Assembly: GCA_020832415.1 (NCBI GenBank)
Contig: JAFIES010000030.1
Location: 1 to 56,350, forward strand
Direction of reading: 5' to 3'
Source of the DNA: Balneolaceae bacterium
Lineage (GTDB): Bacteria > Bacteroidota > Rhodothermia > Balneolales > Balneolaceae
DNA: 56,350 nt
Numbering within the stretch: the stretch's first letter is position 1; each line of letters opens with the position of its first letter. The notes under the pieces were generated by a model that searched no databases, had not been told where the DNA came from, and saw only the letters and a program-made list of their open reading frames with translations. Below, one piece after another: positions 1 through 8,396 of this stretch. The position numbers and the translations under genes were made by a program.

Positions 1-2207
1 GCGTTGATTGATTCAGCCCCGCCACCCGTAAACAGGTCCATTATACCCATTCCCGGTATCTGACCGATGTGGTTTAAGTTGGTATTATTCACATACCCCC
101 ACAACCAGCCATCGGTTGACTCACCAAACCGATCCCTCAGATATGCCACTGCCTTTTGGAATGATATAAATAGTAGATCGTTCAGTGTCTCGGTATCATC
201 CGTCTGAACATTGTTAAATATGGGTGAATCAGGTTCATTAACGATCAGTTCTGCAGTGATGTCTCTCCAGGGGCGTCGCATGGGGTAATCGGCATCGAAT
301 TTATTATCCCAGATTTCACGATTCAATTCTACCCACCACCTTCTGAAGAGAGACGGCTCAATTTTATCACCATCATTCAGATAATCCCATTCAGCCAGCA
401 AGTCGATCAATGCACGTTCATGTGATTCAAGCTTGGTTCGGTCATCTGCAATTCGCTCAAGCATTGTGGGCAGTATGCTGTATGCATGATAACTGAAATT
501 ATCCATCAGCATCACTTTGAAATCATCTGTGGTGATATTATCCATCTCCGCAAGTAGGTCATTAATTCGGCGGCCGCGTTCGTAGGGCGCAAAATCGTCG
601 CCCAGATAGTATGGATAATCAACATCGGCAGGATATTGATTTGCCGCACTCAGAAAACCTCTATCGGGATTGAGTGAGTACGGATTCTGCTCATAGGGGA
701 TAAATTCGGTCCAGTCGTACAGGGGATCGGAACCATCGCCTACCGTTCTGCCCTGGAATTGCCATTTTACAGGAAATTTACCGCCGGTTTGAATCGCAAT
801 ATTTCCATCTATACCTGCATAATTCATGTTTTGTGCAGGCGCCTGATACGTTCGAAATGCTTCTCTGAAATCGTCATAATTCTGTGCCCGATTGAGCAAA
901 TAAAATGTTCGAAGCTCATTTGATGGTTCATGGGCAATCCATCGAAGTGCCAGATCTTTCTGATTAATTTCATTGATTGGAGTTTCGCGCACACTTTCGT
1001 AAACAGGCCCATGGTGCGTAAAGAGAATGGTATCGGTAACAGCCTCTCCGCTTTTGGTGTAGATTGTTTCGATACGGGTTTCAACAGGAAGCCACTCCCC
1101 ATCGTAGAGATACTCCGATTTCTTCTCATCCCTGAAGGTTATTTCGAGCCAGTCCATCACATCAGCGCCGGTATTTGTGGAACCCCAGGCGATATACTCA
1201 TTAAAGCCCACTATTACTGTTGGAGTACCCTGCAGAGTAACTCCATACACATTTTGATCGGGTGTGTGCAGCTGAACTTCGTACCAAATTGCCGGAGCGG
1301 ACATATTCAGATGCATATCATTGGCAAGTATAGGATATCCGGCTGCTGTTTTTGTGCCATCAACAACCCAGTTATTGCTGCCGTTAAACGGGTGCGGTTT
1401 CCACGGCTCAATCTGTTCTGTAAAACGAGGCTGATAAAGCGTATCGGGCCTCTCTGTCGGTATCGGTTCAAAATCCCATTCTGTTCCGGGTGGGATGATT
1501 GGATCCATTAAATCGGGGCGTTTGCTGAGATACCGATTCGCAAACTCTTCTCCCAGATATGCGATTGTATTACTGGTTTCCACTGCAGAATTTCTTCCGG
1601 CAAGCATTTGAGTCATGTACTTCAATAAGAGTGCAGTATGCAGAGGTTCCCACTGCTGTGGTTCCACACCCAGCACTTTGTATTCAACCGGAAACTTTTC
1701 GTAGTGAAGAGTAGCAATGTAGGCATTCACTCCGGCAGCATAAGCATCAAGAACACCTGAAATTAATTCATCACGGCCAATCTCCTCCATTGCCTGTTCT
1801 GCTCCATAAAGCATGCCAAGCCTGCGCTGATGGCGATCGTATGAAATGAGATCATCTCCCAGCCACTCTGCCAAAAAACCGCCTGCAGCTCTTATCTGTA
1901 ATTCCATCTGGAAGAGCCGGTCGCGAGCGGTTACATATCCCTGGGCAAAGTAGAGATCATGATCGTTTTCTGCGAAGATGTGGGGCACTCCGCGATCATC
2001 AAAGAAAACATCCACAGGCTGCTGCAAACCATCAACGGTCAAATGCAGCTCACCGGATACTTTTACAGTTTCAGCATTTGCCCAAAAGCCTGTAGAAGGA
2101 TGAAAAAACTGGCCAACCGGTGGTAATGGTCCCAAAGCTGTGGAATATATAAACCAGGTGATAACTGCAAAAAGTACAGTTGCCAACAGAGATATTTTTT
2201 TTGCCAT
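1..2207 (-). CDS. Penicillin acylase family N-terminal-nucleophile hydrolase, 3' end cut by window
   Basis: The frame is open from the ATG at 2207 to the window edge, giving 735 codons without a stop; the C-terminus is missing. The start is followed by a hydrophobic anchor (residues ~4-25), so the protein is probably exported. The hallmark is Gly-Ser at residues 276-277, followed by Asn-Asn-Trp-Val. In this family the precursor cuts itself before that Ser, which becomes the N-terminal nucleophile of the beta chain. About 250 residues of alpha-chain-like sequence precede it, which is the normal arrangement. Members hydrolyse amide bonds in penicillins, acyl-homoserine lactones or related amides; the substrate cannot be read here. 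It lies 68 bp downstream of the barrel gene on the same strand and may share its transcript. Family call is firm, substrate unknown. Confidence 0.88.
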   Translation of the reverse strand, partial: MAKKISLLATVLFAVITWFIYSTALGPLPPVGQFFHPSTGFWANAETVKVSGELHLTVDGLQQPVDVFFDDRGVPHIFAENDHDLYFAQGYVTARDRLFQMELQIRAAGGFLAEWLGDDLISYDRHQRRLGMLYGAEQAMEEIGRDELISGVLDAYAAGVNAYIATLHYEKFPVEYKVLGVEPQQWEPLHTALLLKYMTQMLAGRNSAVETSNTIAYLGEEFANRYLSKRPDLMDPIIPPGTEWDFEPIPTERPDTLYQPRFTEQIEPWKPHPFNGSNNWVVDGTKTAAGYPILANDMHLNMSAPAIWYEVQLHTPDQNVYGVTLQGTPTVIVGFNEYIAWGSTNTGADVMDWLEITFRDEKKSEYLYDGEWLPVETRIETIYTKSGEAVTDTILFTHHGPVYESVRETPINEINQKDLALRWIAHEPSNELRTFYLLNRAQNYDDFREAFRTYQAPAQNMNYAGIDGNIAIQTGGKFPVKWQFQGRTVGDGSDPLYDWTEFIPYEQNPYSLNPDRGFLSAANQYPADVDYPYYLGDDFAPYERGRRINDLLAEMDNITTDDFKVMLMDNFSYHAYSILPTMLERIADDRTKLESHERALIDLLAEWDYLNDGDKIEPSLFRRWWVELNREIWDNKFDADYPMRRPWRDITAELIVNEPDSPIFNNVQTDDTETLNDLLFISFQKAVAYLRDRFGESTDGWLWGYVNNTNLNHIGQIPGMGIMDLFTGGGAESIN

Positions 2208-2275
2208 CAGAAGTGATTTTTTTAACTGGAACGCTCTAATAGTAAATCTTTTACACCCAGCTTTGCAAGCTGCGA

Positions 2276-3046
2276 TTAAAATGAGATTAAAATACCATTT
2301 TTCAGCTCATAGGTAAGTTTTGGGATATCAATTACGGGATTGGCATCGTGCGTTAGCACAAAACTGACTGAAAAAAGAACCCATCTGCTCATACGGATAT
2401 TTAACTGATTTTCAAGTGTAACCCGAGGCTCAAAGAATCTTGAGGGCCTTGCCTGGTAATATCCGATTAAGAGAAGTGATGTTTGATCGGAAAGCCGTCC
2501 CCGCATGGAGATGTTATTTGTGCTTTTCAAAAAGTTGTTTTCGATTGCCTCTTCCCCCGAAAGCCGCCAGTTCTCGTACTCCTGCATCAATGCAGTGCTG
2601 AATCTGCCGGTTATGGCATCACGGGAAAGGAATGTGTACCTCACTCCCGCTCCGGCAAGCGCACGGCCTCTCAAGCCAAGATTGTTATTGTACTGATGCT
2701 GTATAAAAAGCTCGGGTGAAAGAGTTCTTTCCCGATAAAAAACACCTCTTAAATGCGCATAACCGCTGCTAACCAGCGATGCCCCGTCAACATTGATAAT
2801 TTCGAGATTGGTCAGAAAAACGTAGCTGTGCAGATTGGAGTAGTAAGCGGCGTTTGCCTGGTTTCCAAGTTTAAAAATACGGTCGTTGTATTTATTAACA
2901 GACAGGTCAAAACCGAGGTCTCCGTGCCAGCCTGTACTGTCGGCAAATGTTCGGATTCTCTCCACATTTAGAAGCTGGGCATGTAATGTTGAGTAACCGG
3001 TGAGAAAAATTAAACAGAGAAACAGTGTACTGCGAAAGAAAGCCAT
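2276..3046 (-). CDS. Outer-membrane beta-barrel protein, DUF481-like
   Basis: This 256-residue protein has a clear signal peptide (hydrophobic residues ~7-20 ending in HAQ). The rest is made of alternating amphipathic strands rich in Tyr, Asn, Arg and Leu, and it ends in Phe (ISF), the usual terminal signature of an outer-membrane barrel. The spacing of strands (GYAHLRG, FIQHQYNNN, GAGVRYTF) resembles DUF481/YdiY-like salt-induced outer-membrane proteins, but this is pattern recognition, not an alignment. It lies 32 bp after the erythromycin-esterase homologue in the same direction, so the two are likely co-transcribed. No ligand or function can be inferred. Barrel call is good, family call moderate. 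Confidence 0.65.
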   Translation of the reverse strand: MAFFRSTLFLCLIFLTGYSTLHAQLLNVERIRTFADSTGWHGDLGFDLSVNKYNDRIFKLGNQANAAYYSNLHSYVFLTNLEIINVDGASLVSSGYAHLRGVFYRERTLSPELFIQHQYNNNLGLRGRALAGAGVRYTFLSRDAITGRFSTALMQEYENWRLSGEEAIENNFLKSTNNISMRGRLSDQTSLLLIGYYQARPSRFFEPRVTLENQLNIRMSRWVLFSVSFVLTHDANPVIDIPKLTYELKNGILISF

Positions 3047-3078
3047 GAAATTCTTAGTTACAATGGTGTTGAATCAGA

Positions 3079-4371
3079 TCAATCAAGCGGAGAGAGTACG
3101 CCGGTTGTATGGATAAAGATAAATGCGTCATACCGCTCCGGGAGAAGCGATGGAACGTAATTTCCCTGGTCTGCAGCCGGGTTATATGTTACCCCGATTG
3201 CCCTGTGTGGTACGGGATTCCGGAGTTCGTTTATTATTTCATCCTGATCAAAAAGCAGGTACAGTTTTTCAAGGCCTGTCTGCATTAAAATGTGTTCCCA
3301 GCTGTCTGATTGTGCTTCGGGAGTTTCCATTGCCTGCATGGTTCCTTCCCAGCTGCTTGCAGCCAGAACTTCGCCCGTATAGGTACCAAAGCCGATTGCG
3401 AATGTATTGTTGCGACCAAGTGCATCGCGGCTCAGCTGACCAATATTTAGCACTCCCATCCGTCCCATATCTGTTGCACGGGCATCGCCGATATGCGTGT
3501 TATGTGCCCATACAATACCCCGGCTGTTATCACCATAAAACTCCAATAGCCTTTCTGCTGTAAGGTAAAAGTGCGATGCTCTGTGATTCCACGATGCCGC
3601 ACCACCCTCAATATTTGAGCGATAGTGCAGCTCTGCATTGATGGCTACTTTTGCGCCCTGTTCAGCCCGAAAATATTCCCATTCAGATATACCATCAGAA
3701 TCTCGAAGGGATTGAACCATTTCGAGCACCTGCTCAATATCATCCCCGCAATGCTGCCCCGTTCTGGCAACCATTTGTACGTAATTGCCGGGATCGGGGT
3801 GGCGTGTCATACAAGAATAGGCCCTGTCTGCAGTTCTGCCCAGGCTACTATCAACTGTATTGATCCAGCTTACTACATCCCGCATGGATGCCTCATGATC
3901 ATACACATCTATTCCATAAAGGCCCACTCTTTCGGTCGGTTCAAGCCCTGAATTATAATCGTGCAGCCACTCCACAAGGCTTTTGAACTCACTATTTTTC
4001 CACATCCAGAGCGGCCATCGCTGTAATGAGTTCATCACTTCAGATATATCGGCCGGTGCACCCGGTTTATGCTTTACATATTCATTGATTCTTGCCATCG
4101 ATGCCCAGTCACCCTCAACTGCAATAAAATTGAATCCCCTTTCCGAAATAAGATGCTTGCTCATTGCAGCACGTTTTGTGTAAAACTGAGAGGTTCCGTG
4201 CGATGCCTCTCCCATTAATACAAGCCGCTCTTCAGTGATGGCGTCTGTAAGTGTGGAAAGTTCAAACCGATCCTCAAATGGTACGGCATGTTGAAGAATC
4301 ACATCAGGTGATTGTGAAAATGAGTTTGTGAAGATTAATAAAAGGGGCAGAACAGCAAGCAGTTTTTTCAT
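3079..4371 (-). CDS. Erythromycin esterase family protein (EreA/EreB-like), secreted
   Basis: The 430-residue product starts with a signal peptide (KKLLAVLPLLLIFTNSFSQ). The core carries the family motifs: GEASHG near residues 54-59 (Glu55 and His58 match the EreB Glu/His pair), an EGDW motif near 86-89, and AHNTHIGD in the C-terminal half with the second His pair. These residues activate water for ester hydrolysis in EreB-type enzymes. Chromosomal homologues are common in Bacteroidota and many do not touch macrolides, so resistance should not be assumed. Export to the periplasm also differs from the cytoplasmic EreA and EreB resistance enzymes. The barrel gene follows it by 32 bp. Confidence 0.85.
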   Translation of the reverse strand: MKKLLAVLPLLLIFTNSFSQSPDVILQHAVPFEDRFELSTLTDAITEERLVLMGEASHGTSQFYTKRAAMSKHLISERGFNFIAVEGDWASMARINEYVKHKPGAPADISEVMNSLQRWPLWMWKNSEFKSLVEWLHDYNSGLEPTERVGLYGIDVYDHEASMRDVVSWINTVDSSLGRTADRAYSCMTRHPDPGNYVQMVARTGQHCGDDIEQVLEMVQSLRDSDGISEWEYFRAEQGAKVAINAELHYRSNIEGGAASWNHRASHFYLTAERLLEFYGDNSRGIVWAHNTHIGDARATDMGRMGVLNIGQLSRDALGRNNTFAIGFGTYTGEVLAASSWEGTMQAMETPEAQSDSWEHILMQTGLEKLYLLFDQDEIINELRNPVPHRAIGVTYNPAADQGNYVPSLLPERYDAFIFIHTTGVLSPLD

Positions 4372-4472
4372 GGGTATCGTATTGATTTTATGAATCGACC
4401 ATAAGATAAAAAAAGAGTGCAGGTGCTGAGTAATGGTTTCGTATTTATTCTTGCAAAATGCAGATGAATCTA

Positions 4473-5030
4473 TTACCCAGCCAATTCAAGTGTCTTTTCA
4501 GCCTGCCAAAAATGTCTTTTTTGATGTGAATGCCAGATCAGAATAAACTCTGTGAGCGACATTCTGATTTTAAACACAGAATTCTTCCCTTTAATTTTTT
4601 TCAGATCAAGATGGGAAGTTTCTGCCTCGTTAATTCTGGATATGATCTCTTTGTTTTGACGGATCAGCTCTTCAATATCCGTTTGATAATCTTTCGCCTC
4701 TGTAAGAAGAGGTTCCATTCTGTTGAGAGTTTTGATTTTCATTTTGTAGGGCGGGTTCAAAAAACTGATGAACATCCTGATCAAAAATCCCGGATAAAAA
4801 TCAGGCTGGTCGGTTGTCGGATTATCACTTTTTGAGATGGCTTTATCAATGAATCGAAGATACAGCTCATTAAACCGAACAAGATGTTGCACGATTTCAC
4901 CTGTACACCACACCTTATCTGATGGTTTATAAGAAAGCTTTTCAGGTGATAGCTTAGCAAGCTCTTCAGCTTTTTTGATGGATTCCTCGAAAAGCCCGGT
5001 TAACCCGGAGTATGTGTACCTCTTGCTCAT
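4473..5030 (-). CDS. DinB-like four-helix-bundle protein
   Basis: This 185-residue, mainly helical protein matches the DinB/YfiT superfamily pattern. His49 sits in an early helix (EIVQHLVRFNELY), and a His-rich final helix has His167, His169 and His173 (IWHSHQKRHFWQ). In this superfamily a His triad of this kind binds a divalent metal, often for thiol transfer, though many members have no known reaction. No membrane or signal segment is visible. It starts 6 bp after the stop of the GH3 gene, so the two belong to one transcript. Specific function unknown. Confidence 0.75.
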   Translation of the reverse strand: MSKRYTYSGLTGLFEESIKKAEELAKLSPEKLSYKPSDKVWCTGEIVQHLVRFNELYLRFIDKAISKSDNPTTDQPDFYPGFLIRMFISFLNPPYKMKIKTLNRMEPLLTEAKDYQTDIEELIRQNKEIISRINEAETSHLDLKKIKGKNSVFKIRMSLTEFILIWHSHQKRHFWQAEKTLELAG

Positions 5031-5036
5031 TTTATC

Positions 5037-6170
5037 TTAATTCCATGCGTTTTTGGCTGCCATAATTCTGTTGTACGATTCACGTATTCTCTCCTCAGTT
5101 ATCACCCCATCATCAATTAGATCTTTGATGATTCCGGTTACACGGGGCACAATTTCGGGATCATAGACCGAGTTATTGGCAAAAACAAGTACATCCACCC
5201 CGGCCAGTATGGCATTCTCCACAGCCATTTCCAGCCCGTAGTACGATCGGATTGCATCCATCTGCATATCATCAGAAAACAACACTCCTTCAAAACCGAT
5301 CTCCTCTCTTAATAAGCCGGTTTGTACCGATTTTGAGAGTGTAGCCGGCACATCCGGATCGAGATTCTCATTAAACACATGCGCTGTCATCACAGCAAAC
5401 GGGCTCTCTTTTTGAACCAAATTCTTGTATGGCTCCAGCTCAATCTCTTCCCACGTATCGGTTACATCGGCCATGCCCACATGAGAGTCGTTCCAGGCGC
5501 TTCCGTGGCCCGGAAAGTGTTTCAGAACTCCAAGTATGTTATACGCAGTAAACTCCTCGAGAAATATTGAGGCGTGGCTGGTCACCAGACCAGCATCTGC
5601 ACTAAAACTTCGGTCAAGCTGACCAATAACCGGGTTTTCAGGGTTGGTGTTCAGATCAACAACAGGAGCAAAGTTTACATTGAAACCGAGCTCATTTAAC
5701 TGCTTTGCCATGTTTGCCGCATAGTAGCGTGTGGAATCGGGATTGTTTAAATCGCCCAGATATTCAGCAGATACGTGTGGAGCAAACCCTCTGTCTGCCT
5801 TCAGCCGGGCCACGCGCCCTCCTTCCTGATCTACAGCCATAAAAAGCGGCAGCTCTGATAGATTCTGCAGATCAGAAATAAGCTTTTTAACCTGCTCGGG
5901 ACTGTCGATATTTCGATTAGGTGTGCGGGTTGGCATATCGTAATCAAAAAGAATAATTCCACCCGTATGGTACTCCCTGATATCGCGAATTACATGGGAT
6001 GTATCGCTAACTTCAAATCCTTTGAAGCCCACCATCAGCATCTGACCGATCTGTTTATCCAGCGATACCTCAACTTTTGAATCGGCTTTTTCTGATTCGT
6101 CTGAAAATGGCAACAAAATCAAAATGAGAGGAATAATTGAAGCAAAAATCTTTTGTATATGTGATAGCAT
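5037..6170 (-). CDS. Glycoside hydrolase family 3, beta-N-acetylhexosaminidase (NagZ-like)
   Basis: The protein has 377 residues with a hydrophobic N-terminus (~8-22), suggesting export. GH3 N-acetylglucosaminidase motifs are present: KHFPGHG at 217-223, followed by Asp228 and His230, the Asp-His dyad that NagZ-type enzymes use as general acid/base, and FSDD at 298-301 holding the nucleophilic Asp. It carries only the single TIM-barrel domain, as in NagZ, and no C-terminal GH3 domain. NagZ cuts GlcNAc from muropeptides in cell-wall recycling; a periplasmic form would do this before uptake. It is followed after 6 bp by the DinB-like gene and preceded at 30 bp by the cupin gene. Confidence 0.88.
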   Translation of the reverse strand: MLSHIQKIFASIIPLILILLPFSDESEKADSKVEVSLDKQIGQMLMVGFKGFEVSDTSHVIRDIREYHTGGIILFDYDMPTRTPNRNIDSPEQVKKLISDLQNLSELPLFMAVDQEGGRVARLKADRGFAPHVSAEYLGDLNNPDSTRYYAANMAKQLNELGFNVNFAPVVDLNTNPENPVIGQLDRSFSADAGLVTSHASIFLEEFTAYNILGVLKHFPGHGSAWNDSHVGMADVTDTWEEIELEPYKNLVQKESPFAVMTAHVFNENLDPDVPATLSKSVQTGLLREEIGFEGVLFSDDMQMDAIRSYYGLEMAVENAILAGVDVLVFANNSVYDPEIVPRVTGIIKDLIDDGVITEERIRESYNRIMAAKNAWN

Positions 6171-6200
6171 TGTAGCTGGATTTATTAGTTAAAACTTGAT

Positions 6201-6698
6201 TTATCGGCCAAAGTCATCTTCTATCCGCACGATATCTTCTTCTGCGGATGGATCGTTGGAATCGGTATGCTGCCAAATTTCAGCCACGATACACCAATCG
6301 TCACGCCCAATCAGGCGATGTCTGATTCCTTTTTCAAGCCGTATGATATCACCTGTAATAAACGTCTCAGGCGGCTTCTGTTGGTCGGTTTTGCTGATGA
6401 TTACATCCACGTCCCCTTTAACAATTTTCCACAATTCAGACCTCCGATTGTGATATTGCCATGAGAGGCGCTTGCCGGGCTCAACAAGCAGAACCTTAGG
6501 GCTCAGAGTTTGATGCTGCAAATCCTCTTTAGTTAGCTCACCGGGGAAAAATTCTTCAATAAAATTGGTAAGTGAGCTATCCTCTATTACAAAATAACCC
6601 CCCCACGGTCGTGATGTATCTTTAGAGTGAATCTTTAATCCTTTTGATGATAGTTCAAGCTCGGTATCTGAAAAAATTTCAGTTTTTGTGATTACCAT
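6201..6698 (-). CDS. Cupin, mannose-6-phosphate isomerase type II / ManC C-terminal-like
   Basis: The product has 165 residues. It contains RPWGGYFVIED near 30-40, a metal-binding cupin core (QYHNRRSELWKIVKG) and a C-terminal EDDIVRIEDDFGR-like tail, which together match the small stand-alone cupin related to the isomerase part of ManC. Such proteins are often annotated phosphomannose or phosphoheptose isomerase and interconvert fructose-6-phosphate and mannose-6-phosphate. The conserved HxxR and Glu of the first cupin motif are visible. It leads a short set with the GH3 hexosaminidase (30 bp away). The exact sugar cannot be fixed from sequence. Confidence 0.75.
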   Translation of the reverse strand: MVITKTEIFSDTELELSSKGLKIHSKDTSRPWGGYFVIEDSSLTNFIEEFFPGELTKEDLQHQTLSPKVLLVEPGKRLSWQYHNRRSELWKIVKGDVDVIISKTDQQKPPETFITGDIIRLEKGIRHRLIGRDDWCIVAEIWQHTDSNDPSAEEDIVRIEDDFGR

Positions 6699-6791
6699 AC
6701 CTGCAGATTGGTTACTTGATTAACTGGTTAACAGCTAAAGGTAAGAGAAATAAAACTGTAGAAAAAAGAAGAAACGCATATTCCTGCTGCT

Positions 6792-8003
6792 TCAGGAGTG
6801 TACCGGTAGTGTAATTGTAAACTCGGAACCGGCCCCTGGACTGCTTGTGATTTCGAGCTTGCCATTAAACAGATCAACAAACCGTTTTATAATGGTCATA
6901 CCAATGCCGGTACTGTCAACATCTGGTTTTTGATTGGATTTTACTGACAACCCTTTCAGTAACATCTCTCTTACCTCTTCCGTCATACCGGTACCGGTAT
7001 CCTTCACACGCAGAATGATACTGGTTGAACCGTACTCAGGAATTCGTTCAAGTGTACTTTGAACAGAGCCACCATTTTCGGTGTACTTAATGGCGTTGGA
7101 AAGAAGGTTACCAAAAATCTGCTCAAACTTCTCTTTGTCGATCTGTACATTAGCCAGGTTATTGCTGCCTGTGAATTGAAGGTCGATGTTTTTGAACCGA
7201 GCCAATGGTTCATACAGAGATTTCATTTTTTGGATGGTTTCCCTCAAATCCGCTTTTTGGCTATCGATTTTAAAACCTTCAGAATCGAGAAGTGCGTAGT
7301 TAAAAATTTCACTTATCATCTGTTTAAGCTGTTTCGCACTTTGGCTGATACCTTTAATCAAGCTTTTAGATTCTGCGCCCGAAATAACAAAATCTTCTGT
7401 TTCTATCATCAAATCGGTTAATCCGATGATTCCGTTTAAAGGAGCTCGCAGATCGTGGCTGAGCATTTTCATGAGCTGAACATGGTATTGATTCAGCCTT
7501 TTGAGTTCTGCGTTTTGCTTTCGAAGTTCCAGATGCGCCATAACCTGATTGGCCAATATTCTGAGCTGGTTCTTTTTCTCTGCATCGAGTCTTTTAGGGG
7601 TAAAATCCAAAATACAGAGTGTGCCGATTATCAGGCCATCGTTATTTTCAAGTGGCGCACCCAAGTAGTAACGAAACTTCGGATCATTCTTTACATGAGA
7701 TAGATCCTTAAAACGTTCATCAACCGAGAGATCGGGTACTTCAAACAGATCAATTTTCTGTATAGCGTACTGACAAACTGTACTTTTTCTGGGTGTGCTG
7801 CGCTGATCAGATGAAATTCCATATAACGATTTCGACCACTGTTCCCGGTCATCAAGCAGGTTTATAATAGCAACCGGTGATGCACAAATGGATGCTGCAA
7901 GCCGGGTTAATTCATCGTACTCTTCTTCAGCACCTGTATGTAAAACTTTATAAGAATTGAGGGCTTCTAAACGCTTAAACTCTAAAATATCATCCATCTG
8001 CAC
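6792..8003 (-). CDS. GAF-domain sensor histidine kinase
   Basis: This 403-residue cytoplasmic kinase has no membrane segment. A GAF domain (~25-160) is followed by a HisKA domain with the H-box SHDLRAP (phospho-acceptor His183) and an intact HATPase: N-box with Asn303 (NLLSNAIKY), DTGTG at 335-339 and GIGM at 366-369. All ATP-binding motifs are in place, so it should be active. It senses an intracellular signal through GAF and phosphorylates a response regulator. The preceding gene, 22 bp upstream, is a single-domain receiver, the likely partner. It is the last gene of the signalling cluster. Confidence 0.9.
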   Translation of the reverse strand: MQMDDILEFKRLEALNSYKVLHTGAEEEYDELTRLAASICASPVAIINLLDDREQWSKSLYGISSDQRSTPRKSTVCQYAIQKIDLFEVPDLSVDERFKDLSHVKNDPKFRYYLGAPLENNDGLIIGTLCILDFTPKRLDAEKKNQLRILANQVMAHLELRKQNAELKRLNQYHVQLMKMLSHDLRAPLNGIIGLTDLMIETEDFVISGAESKSLIKGISQSAKQLKQMISEIFNYALLDSEGFKIDSQKADLRETIQKMKSLYEPLARFKNIDLQFTGSNNLANVQIDKEKFEQIFGNLLSNAIKYTENGGSVQSTLERIPEYGSTSIILRVKDTGTGMTEEVREMLLKGLSVKSNQKPDVDSTGIGMTIIKRFVDLFNGKLEITSSPGAGSEFTITLPVHS

Positions 8004-8025
8004 CTAAAAGCCATAAAATTTATTA

Positions 8026-8388
8026 TTACTGTAAGATATTTATATCTGTGAGCAGCTCACGTAGTTCAATCTGATTGATAGGCTTAACAAGGTAACCGAG
8101 GTATTTGGTTTCCTCAATCTGTTTTTTGTAAAATCTGTCTGAATTTCCGGTAATGTATACTACCTTTATTTCATTATTCCCATTTAAACTTCTTACAACA
8201 TCAATACCAGTTGATTCCTCCTCCAGATTAATGTCTACAAATAGAAGTTCGGGTTTAAATTCGTCTATTAATCTTAAAGCTTGACTGTATGAATGGGCTT
8301 TTTCTGTTTGAGTGAATCCCATTTTGTTCATTACTGTTTCAAGATACAATGCCTGTATGGCGTTGTCCTCTATGATTAAAATGCGCAT
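8026..8388 (-). CDS. Single-domain response regulator (CheY-like)
   Basis: The protein is 120 residues and consists of a receiver domain only. The acidic pair (Glu7-Asp8), phospho-acceptor Asp52 (FVDIN), Thr80 (YITGN) and Lys102 (VKP) are all present, so it should accept phosphate. There is no output domain; such proteins act by protein contact or as phosphorelay intermediates. It lies 8 bp after the PAS/HisKA_2 kinase and 22 bp before the GAF kinase, so it probably links the two. The similar stand-alone receiver at 49670-50050 has the same TGN/GKP core. Confidence 0.9.
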   Translation of the reverse strand: MRILIIEDNAIQALYLETVMNKMGFTQTEKAHSYSQALRLIDEFKPELLFVDINLEEESTGIDVVRSLNGNNEIKVVYITGNSDRFYKKQIEETKYLGYLVKPINQIELRELLTDINILQ

Positions 8389-8396
8389 AATTTACT

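Noticed and set aside
930-1511. 193-codon plus-strand open frame
   Set aside because: It lies fully inside the penicillin-acylase frame on the other strand, is Cys- and Phe-rich and has no family resemblance.
3079-4371. Macrolide-resistance gene
   Set aside because: The family is broad in environmental Bacteroidota and the protein is exported; motifs alone do not show activity on macrolides.
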